A stretch of 64,000 bases of DNA, from the NCBI RefSeq assembly GCF_019565505.1, contig NZ_CP067378.1, positions 1,984,001-2,048,000 on the forward strand, given 5' to 3'. Under the pieces are notes generated by a model. It saw only the letters and a list, made by a program, of their open reading frames with translations. It was not told the DNA's origin and made no database searches. The DNA comes from Flavobacterium davisii (GTDB taxonomy: Bacteria > Bacteroidota > Bacteroidia > Flavobacteriales > Flavobacteriaceae). Below, piece after piece: positions 43,160 through 52,916 of the stretch (position 1 is the stretch's first letter; the number at the start of each line of letters is the position of its first letter). A program made the translations under genes and the position numbers.

Positions 43160-44021
43160 TTAGATTAATATATCGTCTAACTGAAATTTTTCTTTTAGTC
43201 GAATTCCCTTTTCTGTTTTTTCTACGGTTATGATCGGGTTATATGTGTCATGTTCTAACCATAAATAAAAGTTTTTTTCAGCAGCTATGTTTAAAAACTT
43301 TTCTTTTTCTGATAATGTTAACAACGGGCGAGTGTCATATCCCATTACATAAGGCAGCGGTATATGTCCCGCAGTAGCTAACAAATCTGCCATAAAAACG
43401 ATTGTTTTATTTTTTATATTGTATATGCGGTATCATTTGTTTTTCAGTATGTCCATCAACATATAAAATTCCAAAGTTTAATTCTTCTGAAAAGCCATAG
43501 TCAGAATCAGGTTTGTTTAAAAATTTTAATTGACCACTTTCTTGTATAGGGATAATATTTTCACTCAAAAAAGACGCTTTTTCTCTCGGATTCGGTTTTG
43601 TAGCCCATTCCCAATGATTTTTATTAGACCAATATGTTGCTTTTTTAAAAGCAACTTCGTATCCTGTTTTATCCTTATTCCAATTGACAGATCCTCCACA
43701 ATGATCAAAATGTAAATGGGTCATGAATACATCTGTTATATCCTCACGATGAAAACCATGTTTAGCTAATGATTTGTCCAAAGTATCGTCTCCCCATAAA
43801 GAATAATAACCAAAAAACTTTTCAGATTGCTTATTACCCATTCCTGTATCAATTAAAGTTAGTCGGTTTCCTTCTTCAATTAACATACAACGAGCTGCTA
43901 TATCTATTAAGTTATTAGCATCTGCGGGATTGGTTTTATTCCAAATAGTTTTGGGTACAACTCCAAACATGGCGCCTCCATCTAATTTAAAATTACCTGA
44001 TTCTATGGGATATATTTTCAT
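43160..44021 (-). CDS. Metallo-beta-lactamase-fold hydrolase (frame broken once)
   Basis: About 286 residues after repair. The zinc-binding motif HLHFDHCGG is preceded by LIDTGMGNKQSE and followed by HTEKQMIPHI, typical of quorum-quenching-lactonase and related hydrolases. MFGVVPKTIW near the N-terminus is common in this subgroup. The break is a T6 run at 43410-43415 that should have five T; the rest (FMADLLATAGHIPLPYVMGY) then reads through. There is no signal peptide, so it is cytosolic. The substrate is not known. Confidence 0.85.
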
Positions 44022-44374
44022 ACTGTTTAAACTTTAATTGTTATGTTTATACATGAAGTTATTGTTATTGTATGCTTGATTTTGAGAAGGTGTTTATATC
44101 TTTAGTTTGTGTCAAATATACTAAACCTATTGGAGTTTTTCTTAAAAATCTATTTACTTAAAAATCATTATTGGGAGATATTGTTGTGTAGTATGTTTTT
44201 CTGTTAATATCAAATTTTATATTTTGGATTGATTTCTAAAAAAAATCTAATTAATTAACTCAAGTTGCTACTTTAAAAGAGGTAAGGAAGAAAAATAAGG
44301 GTTAAGTAATTTTTTTGCGAACCAGAAGCAAAACCGATGTTAGTAAAAACAAAATTATATCATTTTTTGTTTAA
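44022..44374. other. Intergenic region upstream of the metallo-beta-lactamase gene
   Basis: About 350 bases with no recognisable gene or strong hairpin. It is followed by the second MITE-like copy. Confidence 0.5.
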
Positions 44375-44571
44375 CTCAGATTACGCATTAGACTTCGTTG
44401 TGAAACAAAATTTTTCAATAAATTCAAGTGCTCACGGAAAATTTTAGAAGAAGAAATAGTGAACTATTTTGATGATTAAAATTTGAGTACATGCTTGAAT
44501 TGGAAGAAAAATAAAGTGGAATAGATTTACTTCGTCTATTCGCTACGCTCGGGTCTAATGCGTAATCTGGG
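44375..44571. repeat. MITE-like element, copy 2 (197 bp)
   Basis: It has the same length and almost the same sequence as the 9392 copy. Its outer repeats read CTCAGATTACGCATTAGAC and GTCTAATGCGTAATCTGGG. Relative to copy 1, a C-to-A change in the left arm is matched by G-to-T in the right arm, so pairing is kept. A further scrap (ATTAGACTTCGTT) lies near 44661. Confidence 0.85.
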
Positions 44572-44799
44572 TTTAATTGATGATGTTTTAAAAGGCATTG
44601 ATCATAAGAAAACACTAGAAGAGGCCTTCATGATGGTGAAATTATTTTAACTAGATTTCGTATTAGACTTCGTTCATATTTTTTATAATAGTTAAATTGT
44701 CTTGTTAAGTAAAGTGTTTCAATAATGTATCATAATTATTTTTTATTATAAAATTGATTACAAAAATGTTAGATATTATGAAAAAGAATTTTTATGTTG

Positions 44800-44807
44800 T
44801 ACCTTTG
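44800..44807 (+). promoter_or_regulatory. -7 box upstream of the SUF region
   Basis: TACCTTTG, matching TAnnTTTG, 30 bases before the IscA-like gene. Confidence 0.4.
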
Positions 44808-44837
44808 TCATTAATTTAGACAAAATCAAAATAAGAA

Positions 44838-45167
44838 ATGATAAAAGTTTCAGAATCAGCAAGTAAGAAAATCATGGATATGATGAAAGAAGACGGCTTT
44901 GATGCTTCAAAAGATTTCGTAAGAGTAGGGGTAAAAAGCGGAGGTTGTTCGGGCTTGTCTTATGAACTTAAATTTGATAAAGAAACCACTGAAAATGATA
45001 AGGTTTTTGAAGATAATAAGATTAAAATAGCTGTTGAAAAAAAATCATATTTGTATTTAATAGGTACCGTGCTCGAATACTCAGGAGGTCTTAATGGTAA
45101 AGGTTTTGTTTTTAACAATCCTAATGCGCAAAGGACTTGTGGTTGTGGAGAAAGTTTTTCTTTATAA
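44838..45167 (+). CDS. IscA/SufA-family iron-sulfur carrier
   Basis: A 109-residue A-type Fe-S carrier. The three ligand Cys are in KSGGCSGLSYEL and the C-terminal CGCGESFSL. IKVSESASKKI is a typical start. It delivers clusters made by the SufBCD scaffold encoded downstream. About 460 bases separate it from sufB, more than for a tight operon, so it may have its own terminator or a long spacer. Confidence 0.93.
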   Translation: MIKVSESASKKIMDMMKEDGFDASKDFVRVGVKSGGCSGLSYELKFDKETTENDKVFEDNKIKIAVEKKSYLYLIGTVLEYSGGLNGKGFVFNNPNAQRTCGCGESFSL

Positions 45168-45625
45168 TTAAATCTAAAAATCAAAAAAAATAAATTTAAA
45201 AAAGTAAAGTATAATAAAGATATTCATTTTAGAATTGAAATATATACAATATTTAATATTTTAGATTAACGAGGATTAATTATTAGAGAGTCGTTCTATC
45301 CGTTTTAAACGATATGGCTGAATGATTTTAAGAAATAAATAAAAAGATATAATTCTATTTACGCATTTCAAAAAGTATAAGCTAGTAATATAAATTATAT
45401 TTAATTATCTCTAGTTTGAAATTTTTAGTAAAAAAGTTATTCGTGAAAAAGAAGTAAAATACTAGAATTTTCATATAATCAGAGAATAACGTTAAATATT
45501 TTAATAATAAAAAGAATAAGGTAAATCAAAAAAATAAAAAGTTTAAAAACAAAAAGAGTAAGGCATTATGTCCAAGTTTTCATAGTTTTTTAGATTTTTT
45601 AAATTTTTATATTTTTAGATAAATT
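45168..45625. other. Intergenic region between the IscA-like gene and sufB
   Basis: About 460 bases of very AT-rich DNA with stops in all frames. I see no gene, no clear hairpin and no convincing promoter. Confidence 0.5.
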
Positions 45626-47074
45626 ATGTCAAAATATACCGAAGACGATTTAAAAATAGAATTAGAAAACAAAGAGTACGAATACGGTTTTTATACTGAC
45701 ATCGAATCAGAAACGTTTCCTGCGGGTTTAAACGAAGAAATTGTTCGTGCTATTTCTAAAAAGAAAAATGAGCCAGAATGGATGACGGAATGGCGGTTAG
45801 AAGCATTTCGTATTTGGAACGAAATGGCAGAGCCAGAATGGGCAAATGTTCATTACGAAAAACCAGATTTTCAGTCCGTATCATATTATTCAGCACCTAA
45901 GAAAAAAGATAAATACAACAGTTTAGACGAAGTAGATCCAGAGTTATTAGAAACATTTAAAAAATTAGGAATATCAATTGATGAACAAAAACAATTGGCA
46001 GGCGTTGCGGTTGATATCGTAATGGATTCCGTTTCAGTTGCTACTACATTTAAAAAGACCTTAGCTGAAAAAGGTATTATTTTTTGTTCGATATCAGAAG
46101 CTATTCAGGAACACCCTGAATTAGTTCGTAAATATATCGGAACCGTAGTGCCAAAAACAGATAATTTTTATGCAGCTCTAAACTCTGCTGTTTTTTCTGA
46201 TGGAAGTTTTTGTTATATCCCAAAAGGAGTTCGTTGTCCTATGGAATTATCAACTTATTTCCGTATTAACCAAGGCGGAACAGGTCAATTTGAAAGAACT
46301 TTAGTAATTGCAGATGAAAGCAGTTACGTTTCCTATTTAGAAGGTTGTACAGCACCTAGTCGTGATGAAAATCAACTACACGCAGCAGTTGTTGAATTAA
46401 TTGCACTAGATAATGCTGAAATTAAATATTCAACAGTTCAAAACTGGTATCCGAGGTAATAAAGAAGGAAAGGGAGGGGTATATAATTTTGTAACCAAAC
46501 GTGGTTTATGCGAGAAAAATGCCAAAATTTCCGGACACAAGTAGAAACTGGTTCTGCTGTAACTTGGAAATACCCATCTTGTATATTAAAAGGAGATAAC
46601 TCAATAGGCGAATTTTACTCTATTGCAGTAACTAATAATTTTCAGCAAGCAGATACTGGAACCAAAATGATTCATTTGGGCAAAAATACCAAGTCAACGA
46701 TCATTTCTAAAGGGATATCCGCTGGAAAATCACAAAATAGTTATAGAGGATTAGTACAAATTAGTTCACGTGCTGAGAATGCACGTAACTTCTCTCAATG
46801 TGATTCTTTATTGATGGGGAACAATTGTGGAGCACATACTTTTCCTTATATTGAATCCAATAACTCAACAGCAAAAATCGAACACGAGGCAACCACATCA
46901 AAAATTGGTGAAGACCAAATTTTTTATTGTAACCAACGTGGTATTCCTACAGAAAAAGCGATTGCATTAATTGTAAACGGTTTTAGTAAAGAAGTATTGA
47001 ATAAATTGCCTATGGAATTTGCTGTAGAGGCCCAAAAATTATTAGAAATCTCTTTAGAAGGTTCCGTAGGATAA
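45626..47074 (+). CDS. sufB: Fe-S cluster assembly protein SufB (frame broken twice)
   Basis: A 482-residue scaffold subunit of the SufBC2D complex. Conserved features: [42 protein letters not shown], and the C-terminal cluster region [20 protein letters not shown], followed by [18 protein letters not shown] and QRGI. The frame is lost at 46451-46456 (CCGAGG where WYPGNKEG requires CCGGG) and regained at about 46532 (CCGG where AKISWTQVET requires CCTGG), so one inserted and one lost base bracket about 80 bases. It is an essential gene in this phylum. It overlaps the next gene by one base (ATAATG). Confidence 0.95.
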
Positions 47075-47565
47075 TGAGTAATTCAGTAATTATAGTGGGG
47101 TCATCTCGTAAGAATGGTAATACGGCCAGAATTGCAGAAACAATCGCAAAGCAATATAAAATGGATGTGATTGATTTAAGTGATTATCAATTTTCTTATT
47201 ATGATTATGAAAATAAGAATAAAACCGATGATTTTCTTCCACTAATGAAGCAAATTATAAAAAAATACGATACACTCCTATTTGCAACTCCAATATATTG
47301 GTACAATATGAGTGGTATCATGAAAGTTTTTTTTGACCGATTTTCAGATTTAATCCGAATTGAAAAAGATTTAGGCAGACAATTAAGACAAAAAAAAATG
47401 GCTGTGATATCGAATTCACATGATTTAGAAAAAGATTTAGATTATAACTTCTATATACCTTTTCAAAAATCAGCAGCATATTTAGGAATACAATATCTCG
47501 GAAATAAGCATATTAATGCAGATGATCCAAAAGAATTAAACGACATAGAATTAGCTTTTTTATAA
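47074..47565 (+). CDS. NAD(P)H-dependent flavodoxin-like oxidoreductase
   Basis: A 163-residue flavodoxin-fold protein. The FMN-phosphate loop reads VGSSRKNGNTARIAETIA and a second contact is ATPIYWYNMSGIMKVFFDRF, as in NADPH-dependent FMN reductases and WrbA/MdaB relatives. It lies inside the suf operon, overlapping sufB by one base and 12 bases before sufC. It could supply electrons to cluster assembly, but that is an inference; such insertions are not part of the standard operon. Confidence 0.88.
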   Translation: MSNSVIIVGSSRKNGNTARIAETIAKQYKMDVIDLSDYQFSYYDYENKNKTDDFLPLMKQIIKKYDTLLFATPIYWYNMSGIMKVFFDRFSDLIRIEKDLGRQLRQKKMAVISNSHDLEKDLDYNFYIPFQKSAAYLGIQYLGNKHINADDPKELNDIELAFL

Positions 47566-47577
47566 AATAAAAACAAA

Positions 47578-48327
47578 ATGCTTAAGATTAATAACTTACA
47601 CGCTTCGGTAGAAGACAAAGAAATATTAAAAGGTATAAACCTTGAAATTAAAGCAGGAGAAGTTCACGCAATTATGGGACCTAATGGTGCTGGTAAATCA
47701 ACACTTTCTTCCATCATTGCAGGAAATGAAAATTACCAAGTTTCGGAAGGTGAAATTATCTTAGATGGTGAAGAAATTTCAGAAATGGCTCCTGAAGAAA
47801 GAGCACACAAAGGAGTTTTCTTATCTTTTCAATATCCTGTCGAAATTCCGGGAGTTTCAGTGACCAATTTCATTAAAACAGCTATTAATGAAAAACGTAA
47901 AGCAAATGGTGAAGAAGAAATGCCTGCTAACGAAATGTTGAAAAAAATCCGTGAGAAATCAGAATTGTTAGAAATGGATAGAAAATTCCTTTCTCGTGCC
48001 TTAAATGAAGGATTTTCTGGCGGTGAAAAAAAACGAAATGAAATATTTCAAATGGCAATGCTAGAACCAAAAATCGCAATCCTTGATGAAACAGATTCTG
48101 GTTTAGATATTGACGCATTACGCATTGTAGCAAATGGGGTGAATAAATTAAAAAATGAAAACAATGCGGTTTTAGTAATTACACACTATCAACGCCTGTT
48201 AGACTATATTGTTCCAGATTTTGTTCATGTACTAATGGATGGTAAAATTGTAAAATCAGGCACCAAAGAATTAGCCCTTGAATTAGAAGAAAAAGGGTAT
48301 GATTGGATTAAAAATGAATTAATATAA
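47578..48327 (+). CDS. sufC: Fe-S cluster assembly ATPase SufC
   Basis: A 249-residue ABC-type ATPase of the SufBC2D scaffold. Walker A is [14 protein letters not shown], the Q-loop is [13 protein letters not shown], the signature is [12 protein letters not shown] and Walker B is [16 protein letters not shown]. The H-switch His is in VITHYQRLL. Length and sequence are standard. The following intergenic DNA carries a decayed four-helix-bundle element before sufD. Confidence 0.97.
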   Translation: MLKINNLHASVEDKEILKGINLEIKAGEVHAIMGPNGAGKSTLSSIIAGNENYQVSEGEIILDGEEISEMAPEERAHKGVFLSFQYPVEIPGVSVTNFIKTAINEKRKANGEEEMPANEMLKKIREKSELLEMDRKFLSRALNEGFSGGEKKRNEIFQMAMLEPKIAILDETDSGLDIDALRIVANGVNKLKNENNAVLVITHYQRLLDYIVPDFVHVLMDGKIVKSGTKELALELEEKGYDWIKNELI

Positions 48328-48328
48328 C

Positions 48329-48679
48329 AGTCAGAAGTCTAAAGTCAAAAGTAAATTAAGATAATTTCAAATAAAAATTGATTTTAACAAATGAATTAGA
48401 AGAACATGTTTTTTAAATTCTTCTAATATTGCTGGAAATTTTGAAAGAAATACAGATAAAAAATGATCCTTTTTCTTTACACTGCTAAAGCCTTAGTAAT
48501 AAAGTAAAATCATGATTATGTTTAACTTTTGATTTAGATTATATTAATGAAGATAACTTTAAAAGACGAGCTTTTAAAGTTTTAGAAACATCGAGGTTAA
48601 TAAACGGATTTATTAAATATTTAGCAAAATAGGATAGTCGTTACGAACGTCTTTTGACTTTCGACTTTCGGCTTTCGAC
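48329..48679. repeat. Inverted-repeat element between sufC and sufD carrying a decayed gene
   Basis: The left flank has the words AGAAGTC, TAAAGTC and AAAAGT in a row (48329-48352). The right flank (48651-48679) has their complements, CTTTTGACTTTCGACTTTC and GGCTTTCGAC. The two form an imperfect inverted repeat around a relic of a four-helix-bundle gene. The right arm ends 7 bases before sufD. Confidence 0.65.
48387..48632 (+). pseudogene. Relic of a four-helix-bundle (23S IVS-type) gene
   Basis: Translated in shifting frames, this contains SSNIAGNFERNTDK, then, after several stops and frame changes, FDLDYINEDNF and LETSRLINGFIKYLAK. Those are the conserved blocks of the four-helix-bundle family; the intact member at 52995 has SIPSNIAEGFGRRTDK in the same place. 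The lesions are too many for the single-base errors seen elsewhere in the window, so this looks like true decay. Confidence 0.7.
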
Positions 48680-48686
48680 AGTTAAT

Positions 48687-50000
48687 ATGGATTTAAAAGA
48701 AAAATTACTTTCCTCTTTTATGGCATTTGAAGAGAAGGTAGATGTAACAACCGAATTACATGATCTTCGTACTTCAGCATTAAAGAATTTTGAAGCGAAT
48801 GGTTTCCCCTCAAAAAAGAGGAAGCTTGGAAGTATACATCGTTAAATGCGGTACTAAAAAACGATTTTAGTATTTTTCCTAAAAAAGAAAATGCAGTAGA
48901 AATTAAGGATGTAAAAAAATATTTCGTTAACAATGTAGATACTTATAAATTAGTATTTATTGACGGTGTTTTTAGTACCTTCTTATCATCAACTACACAT
49001 GATGGATTAGATGTTTGTTTAATGTCTTCAGCACTAACAAAACCAAAATATAAAATGGTTATTGATACCTTCTTTAATCAAATTGCGAGCAAAGAAGAAA
49101 CATTAACAAGCTTAAATACAGCATTTGCTTACGAAGGTGCTTATGTAAATATCCCAAAAAGTAAAGTGGTTGAAAAACCAATAGAAATCATTTACTTTTC
49201 AACTGGAGTCGAAAGTGCCTTAATGGTACAGCCTCGTAATTTAATAGTAGTAGGCGAAAATGCACATGTACAAATTATAGAACGTCATCAGAGTTTACAT
49301 GAAAATCCTGTTTTTACTAATTCAGTGACAGAAGTTTTTGCTCAAAAAAGAGCAATTGTTGATTATTATAAGATTCAAAACGATTTACAATCAGCTAACT
49401 TGGTAGACAATACTTATATTGCTCAAAAACAAGAAAGTCGAGTTTCCGTACATACATTCTCTTTTGGGGAAACATTACACGTAATAATTTAAATTTTTAT
49501 CACCAAGGAGAGCGTATTGACTCTACTTTAAAAGGAATTACAATTATTGGAAATAAACAACATGTAGATCATTACACCTTGGTGCAACATGCACAACCCA
49601 ATTGCGAGAGTCATCAAAATTACAAATGTATTTTAGATGATCAGTCAACAGGTGTTTTTAATGGAAAGATTTATGTTGAAAAAGAAGCCCAAAAAACAGA
49701 TGCTTTCCAACAAAATAATAATGTTTTGCTAAGCGAAAAAGCCTCGATAAATGCAAAACCACAATTAGAAATATTTGCTGACGATGTAAAATGTTCACAC
49801 GGATGCACAATTGGTCAGTTAGATGAAAAAGCCTTGTTTTATATGCAACAAAGAGGGATTCCTAAAAAGAAGCTAAAGCATTATTAATGTATGCTTTTAC
49901 TAGCGAAGTAACCTCAAGCATTAAAATACCTGAATTAAAAGAAAAAATTGGAAAAATTATTGCCACTAAATTAGGTGTCAATATGGGTTTTGATCTGTAA
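48687..50000 (+). CDS. sufD: Fe-S cluster assembly protein SufD (frame broken three times)
   Basis: A 438-residue partner of SufB in the SufBC2D scaffold. Recognisable blocks are the N-terminal KEEAWKYTSL after repair, AHVQIIERHQSL, VDHYTLVQHAQPNCESHQNY, and the conserved ending DDVKCSHGCTIGQLDEKALF with YMQQRGI. Breaks occur at 48812-48817 (A6 for A7), 49466-49469 (G4 for G5) and 49864-49868 (A5 for A6). The start at 48687 gives MDLKEKLLSSF. Usually sufS and sufE follow; here the next gene is on the other strand. Confidence 0.93.
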
Positions 50001-50065
50001 AAAAAATACAAATACCCTTAAAAACAAATAACTAAAATTACATCAAGTATTTTTCTGAAAATATT

Positions 50066-50104
50066 AAACCCCGTTTCTAGCAAGAATAACTAAAACGGGG
50101 TTTT
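50066..50104. terminator. Bidirectional terminator between sufD and the peroxidase
   Basis: AAACCCCGTTT at 50066-50076 pairs with AAAACGGGGTTT at 50092-50103, with A and T tracts on the two sides. Confidence 0.8.
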
Positions 50105-50154
50105 AAAAATGCCTTAATTTATACTTTTACAAAATAGCCCCTTTATAAGTATAT

Positions 50155-51177
50155 TTATGATTTTTTATACTTTGTATCTACCTCAGCTGTTAATGTCTTT
50201 AAAAACGCTTCAATACTACTAATTTCTTGTTTTGATAAATCTTTATTGAGCTGTACCTTCCCCATTATTTTAATAGCTTCTGACAATGAAGCAACGGAAC
50301 CATCATGAAAATAAGGATATGTTTTTTCAGCATTTCTCAAACTAGGTACTTTAAACATAAATTCATCACCTGTTTTTTTAGTCCTTTCAAAAACACCTTT
50401 ATCTATTTTTTTACTATGTGTAAGTTTAGAATAGTCCCCATAAATTCCGAATTTTTGCATCATTTGCCCTCCTAAAGCAACCCCACTATGACACATTACA
50501 CAATTATTATCCATAAAAGATTTCAGTCCTTCTTTTTCTGTATCGGATATTGCCTGTTCATCTCCATCTAAATAAGCATCAAATCTACTTTTAGGATGTA
50601 GTTTTCTTTCAAAAGCTCCAATTGCATTTGTTATGTTTAAAAAAGTAATAGGTTGTTTTTCATCTGGATAAACCTTCTTAAATAACATTATGTAATCTGA
50701 TTTTTTACGTAATTTTTCTTCCAAAAACTCTTTATTTGGAATACTGTGTTCAATAGGATTTAACAAAGGTCCTCCTGCTTGTTCTTCTACATCCTTTGCC
50801 CTTCCATCCCAAAACTGCATGGAATGCAGGGAAGCATACAAAGAAGAAGGCGAATTTCTACCTCCCATTTTTTTGGTATCTCCTAAAGATAATGGTTTAT
50901 TATCAACACCAAAATTTTCTAAATTGTGACAAGAGTTACAACTAATAGTTCCATTCTTAGAAAGCGAAGAATCAAAATACAATTTTTTACCCAAATTGAT
51001 TTTTTCTTCGGGAATATTCTCTTCCGAAACTGTAGAAATTGACTTGAAAAAACGAGAAGATTGAATTAATAATTCACTCCTAGACTCTTTATTTTCAGTT
51101 GGTTTAGAGAAATCTTCTTGATGATCCTTTTTACAAGTGGTCAAAATTAGCGGAATTAAAAATACGATTTTTTTCAT
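50155..51177 (-). CDS. Di-haem cytochrome c peroxidase / MauG-family lipoprotein
   Basis: A 340-residue periplasmic protein. The signal ends PLILTTCKKD, so it is probably lipid-anchored. Two haem-binding motifs are present, CNSCH in GTISCNSCHNLENFG and CVMCH in NNCVMCHSGVALGG. A conserved Met/His ligand region and the ending YFHDGSVASLSEAI also match. It reduces hydrogen peroxide with electrons from cytochrome c, or oxidises another partner as MauG relatives do. The frame is intact. It stands alone with a terminator at its 3' side. Confidence 0.92.
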   Translation of the reverse strand: MKKIVFLIPLILTTCKKDHQEDFSKPTENKESRSELLIQSSRFFKSISTVSEENIPEEKINLGKKLYFDSSLSKNGTISCNSCHNLENFGVDNKPLSLGDTKKMGGRNSPSSLYASLHSMQFWDGRAKDVEEQAGGPLLNPIEHSIPNKEFLEEKLRKKSDYIMLFKKVYPDEKQPITFLNITNAIGAFERKLHPKSRFDAYLDGDEQAISDTEKEGLKSFMDNNCVMCHSGVALGGQMMQKFGIYGDYSKLTHSKKIDKGVFERTKKTGDEFMFKVPSLRNAEKTYPYFHDGSVASLSEAIKIMGKVQLNKDLSKQEISSIEAFLKTLTAEVDTKYKKS

Positions 51178-51378
51178 AAAAAAAATTTAGTTAATAGCAG
51201 GAAATTGTTTATCTCTATTAAAGCTTTTACCACTTTTTATTATTGATACAATTTCGTAGTTGTTTATTTTAATTTGTACCAAATTACTTCATTTTTATAA
51301 CCAAAAAAATGATTTTTATCACTTGAAAATTAACCTCGAAAACTACACAAAGAATCGATAACTACAACTAAAAATAAT

Positions 51379-51386
51379 TATCTTTG
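51379..51386 (+). promoter_or_regulatory. -7 box upstream of yicC
   Basis: TATCTTTG, 17 bases before the start at 51404. Confidence 0.4.
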
Positions 51387-51403
51387 AGACCAAATAAAAA
51401 AGA

Positions 51404-52264
51404 ATGATACTATCAATGACAGGGTTTGGAAAAGCAACATTACAATTGCCTACCAAAAAAATTACCGTTGAGATTAAATCCTTAAACAGTAAAGGTTTAG
51501 ATTTAAATGTTCGTATGCCTTCTACTTATCGTGAGATGGAACTTGGCTTACGTAATCAAATTTCTCAAAGTTTAGAAAGAGGTAAAATTGATTTTTCATT
51601 ATATCTAGAAGTAACAGGTGAAGAAACCACTTCTAAAATAAATGCTCCTATCATAAAGGCTTATATAGCCCAAATGAAAGAAATACTACCCGAAGCAGAT
51701 CTTACTGAATTAATGAAGATGGCAGTACGTATGCCAGATGCTTTAAAAACAGAACGTGAAGAAATAGAAGAAACAGAATGGGCTGAAATTCAAAAAACTA
51801 TTAGTGAGGCACTGATTAATATCAATCAATTTAGAAAAGACGAAGGACAAGCTCTTGAAAATGAATTTAAAACACGAATTGCTAATATTCAACAATTAAT
51901 GGATCGTGCTGTATCTTATGATCCCGAACGCATAGAAACTGTAAAAACAAGGTTACGTACCGCTTTAGATGAACTTGAAGCAACTGTAGATGAAAATCGT
52001 TTTGAACAAGAATTGATATTTTATTTAGAAAAATATGATATTACAGAAGAAAAAGTTAGATTAGGAAATCATCTAGATTACTTTTTAACGACGTTAAATG
52101 GAAATGAAGCTAACGGACGAAAATTAGGATTCATCACGCAAGAAATGGGACGTGAAATTAATACAATGGGATCTAAATCAAACCATTCTGAAATGCAAAA
52201 AATAGTTGTAATGATGAAAGATGAATTGGAAAAAATTAAGGAACAAGTATTGAATGTTTTATAA
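51404..52264 (+). CDS. YicC/YloC-family endoribonuclease
   Basis: A 286-residue protein. The family's N-terminal block reads SMTGFGKATLQLPTKKITVE followed by KSLNSKGLDLNVRMP, and the C-terminal DUF1732 block GRKLGFITQEMGREINTMGS then KSNHSEMQKIVV. YicC proteins are stress-linked endoribonucleases that affect small-RNA stability. Placement directly before gmk is conserved across many bacteria. Frame and length are normal. Confidence 0.94.
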   Translation: MILSMTGFGKATLQLPTKKITVEIKSLNSKGLDLNVRMPSTYREMELGLRNQISQSLERGKIDFSLYLEVTGEETTSKINAPIIKAYIAQMKEILPEADLTELMKMAVRMPDALKTEREEIEETEWAEIQKTISEALININQFRKDEGQALENEFKTRIANIQQLMDRAVSYDPERIETVKTRLRTALDELEATVDENRFEQELIFYLEKYDITEEKVRLGNHLDYFLTTLNGNEANGRKLGFITQEMGREINTMGSKSNHSEMQKIVVMMKDELEKIKEQVLNVL

Positions 52265-52336
52265 GTAATGAGTAAAGAGTGATTAGTAAATAGCAAATCA
52301 AAACTAATCACTCTTCACTTTTCACTAATTACTAAA
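52265..52336. repeat. Word-like palindrome between yicC and gmk (no gene inside)
   Basis: TAATGAGTAAAGAGTGATTAG on the left is answered by AATCACTCTTCACTTTTCAC and TAATTAC on the right, an imperfect palindrome of about 68 bp. It has the style of the flanks at 48329 and 52917 but encloses nothing. Confidence 0.6.
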
Positions 52337-52338
52337 TT

Positions 52339-52914
52339 ATGAATAACGGAGGCAAATTAATCGTATTTTCAGCACCATCAGGATCTGGAAAAACCACTAT
52401 TGTAAGACATTTATTAGGGATTGAAGAACTAAATTTAGAATTTTCAATTTCCGCAGCCACGCGTGAACCTCGTGGACAAGAAATTAATGGTAAAGATTAT
52501 TATTTTATATCAATTGAAGAGTTCAAAAAGCATATTAAAGCGGAAGACTTTGTAGAATGGGAAGAAGTGTATCGTGACAACTTTTATGGTACTTTAAAAA
52601 AGGAAGTAGAACGTATTTGGGCTATGGGTAAAAATGTAATTTTCGACATTGATGTAGCAGGTGGGTTACGTATCAAAAAGAAATTCCCTGAACAAACATT
52701 GGCTGTTTTTGTGAAACCGCCAAGTGTGGACGAATTAAAACGTCGCTTAAAAGAACGTTCAACCGAAAGTGAAGACAAAATTAATATGCGTATTGCTAAA
52801 GCACACGTAGAATTAGCTACAGCACCACAGTTTGACACCATCATTAAAAATTATGATCTTGATGTGGCAAAGCAAGAAGCGTATGAATTGGTTAAGGAGT
52901 TTATATCCAAATAG
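52339..52914 (+). CDS. gmk: Guanylate kinase
   Basis: A 191-residue enzyme converting GMP to GDP with ATP. The P-loop is VFSAPSGSGKTTIVRHL. The GMP-binding region has SISAATREPRGQEINGKDYY and VEWEEVYRDNFYGT. FDIDVAGGLRIKK and RLKERSTESEDKI complete the set. Length is normal and the start gives MNNGGKLIVFS. Confidence 0.97.
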   Translation: MNNGGKLIVFSAPSGSGKTTIVRHLLGIEELNLEFSISAATREPRGQEINGKDYYFISIEEFKKHIKAEDFVEWEEVYRDNFYGTLKKEVERIWAMGKNVIFDIDVAGGLRIKKKFPEQTLAVFVKPPSVDELKRRLKERSTESEDKINMRIAKAHVELATAPQFDTIIKNYDLDVAKQEAYELVKEFISK

Positions 52915-52916
52915 TA

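Noticed and set aside
46451..46540. An intein, intron or insertion in sufB
   Set aside because: The two breaks are compensating one-base errors about 80 bases apart and the residues between them are normal SufB in the shifted frame.
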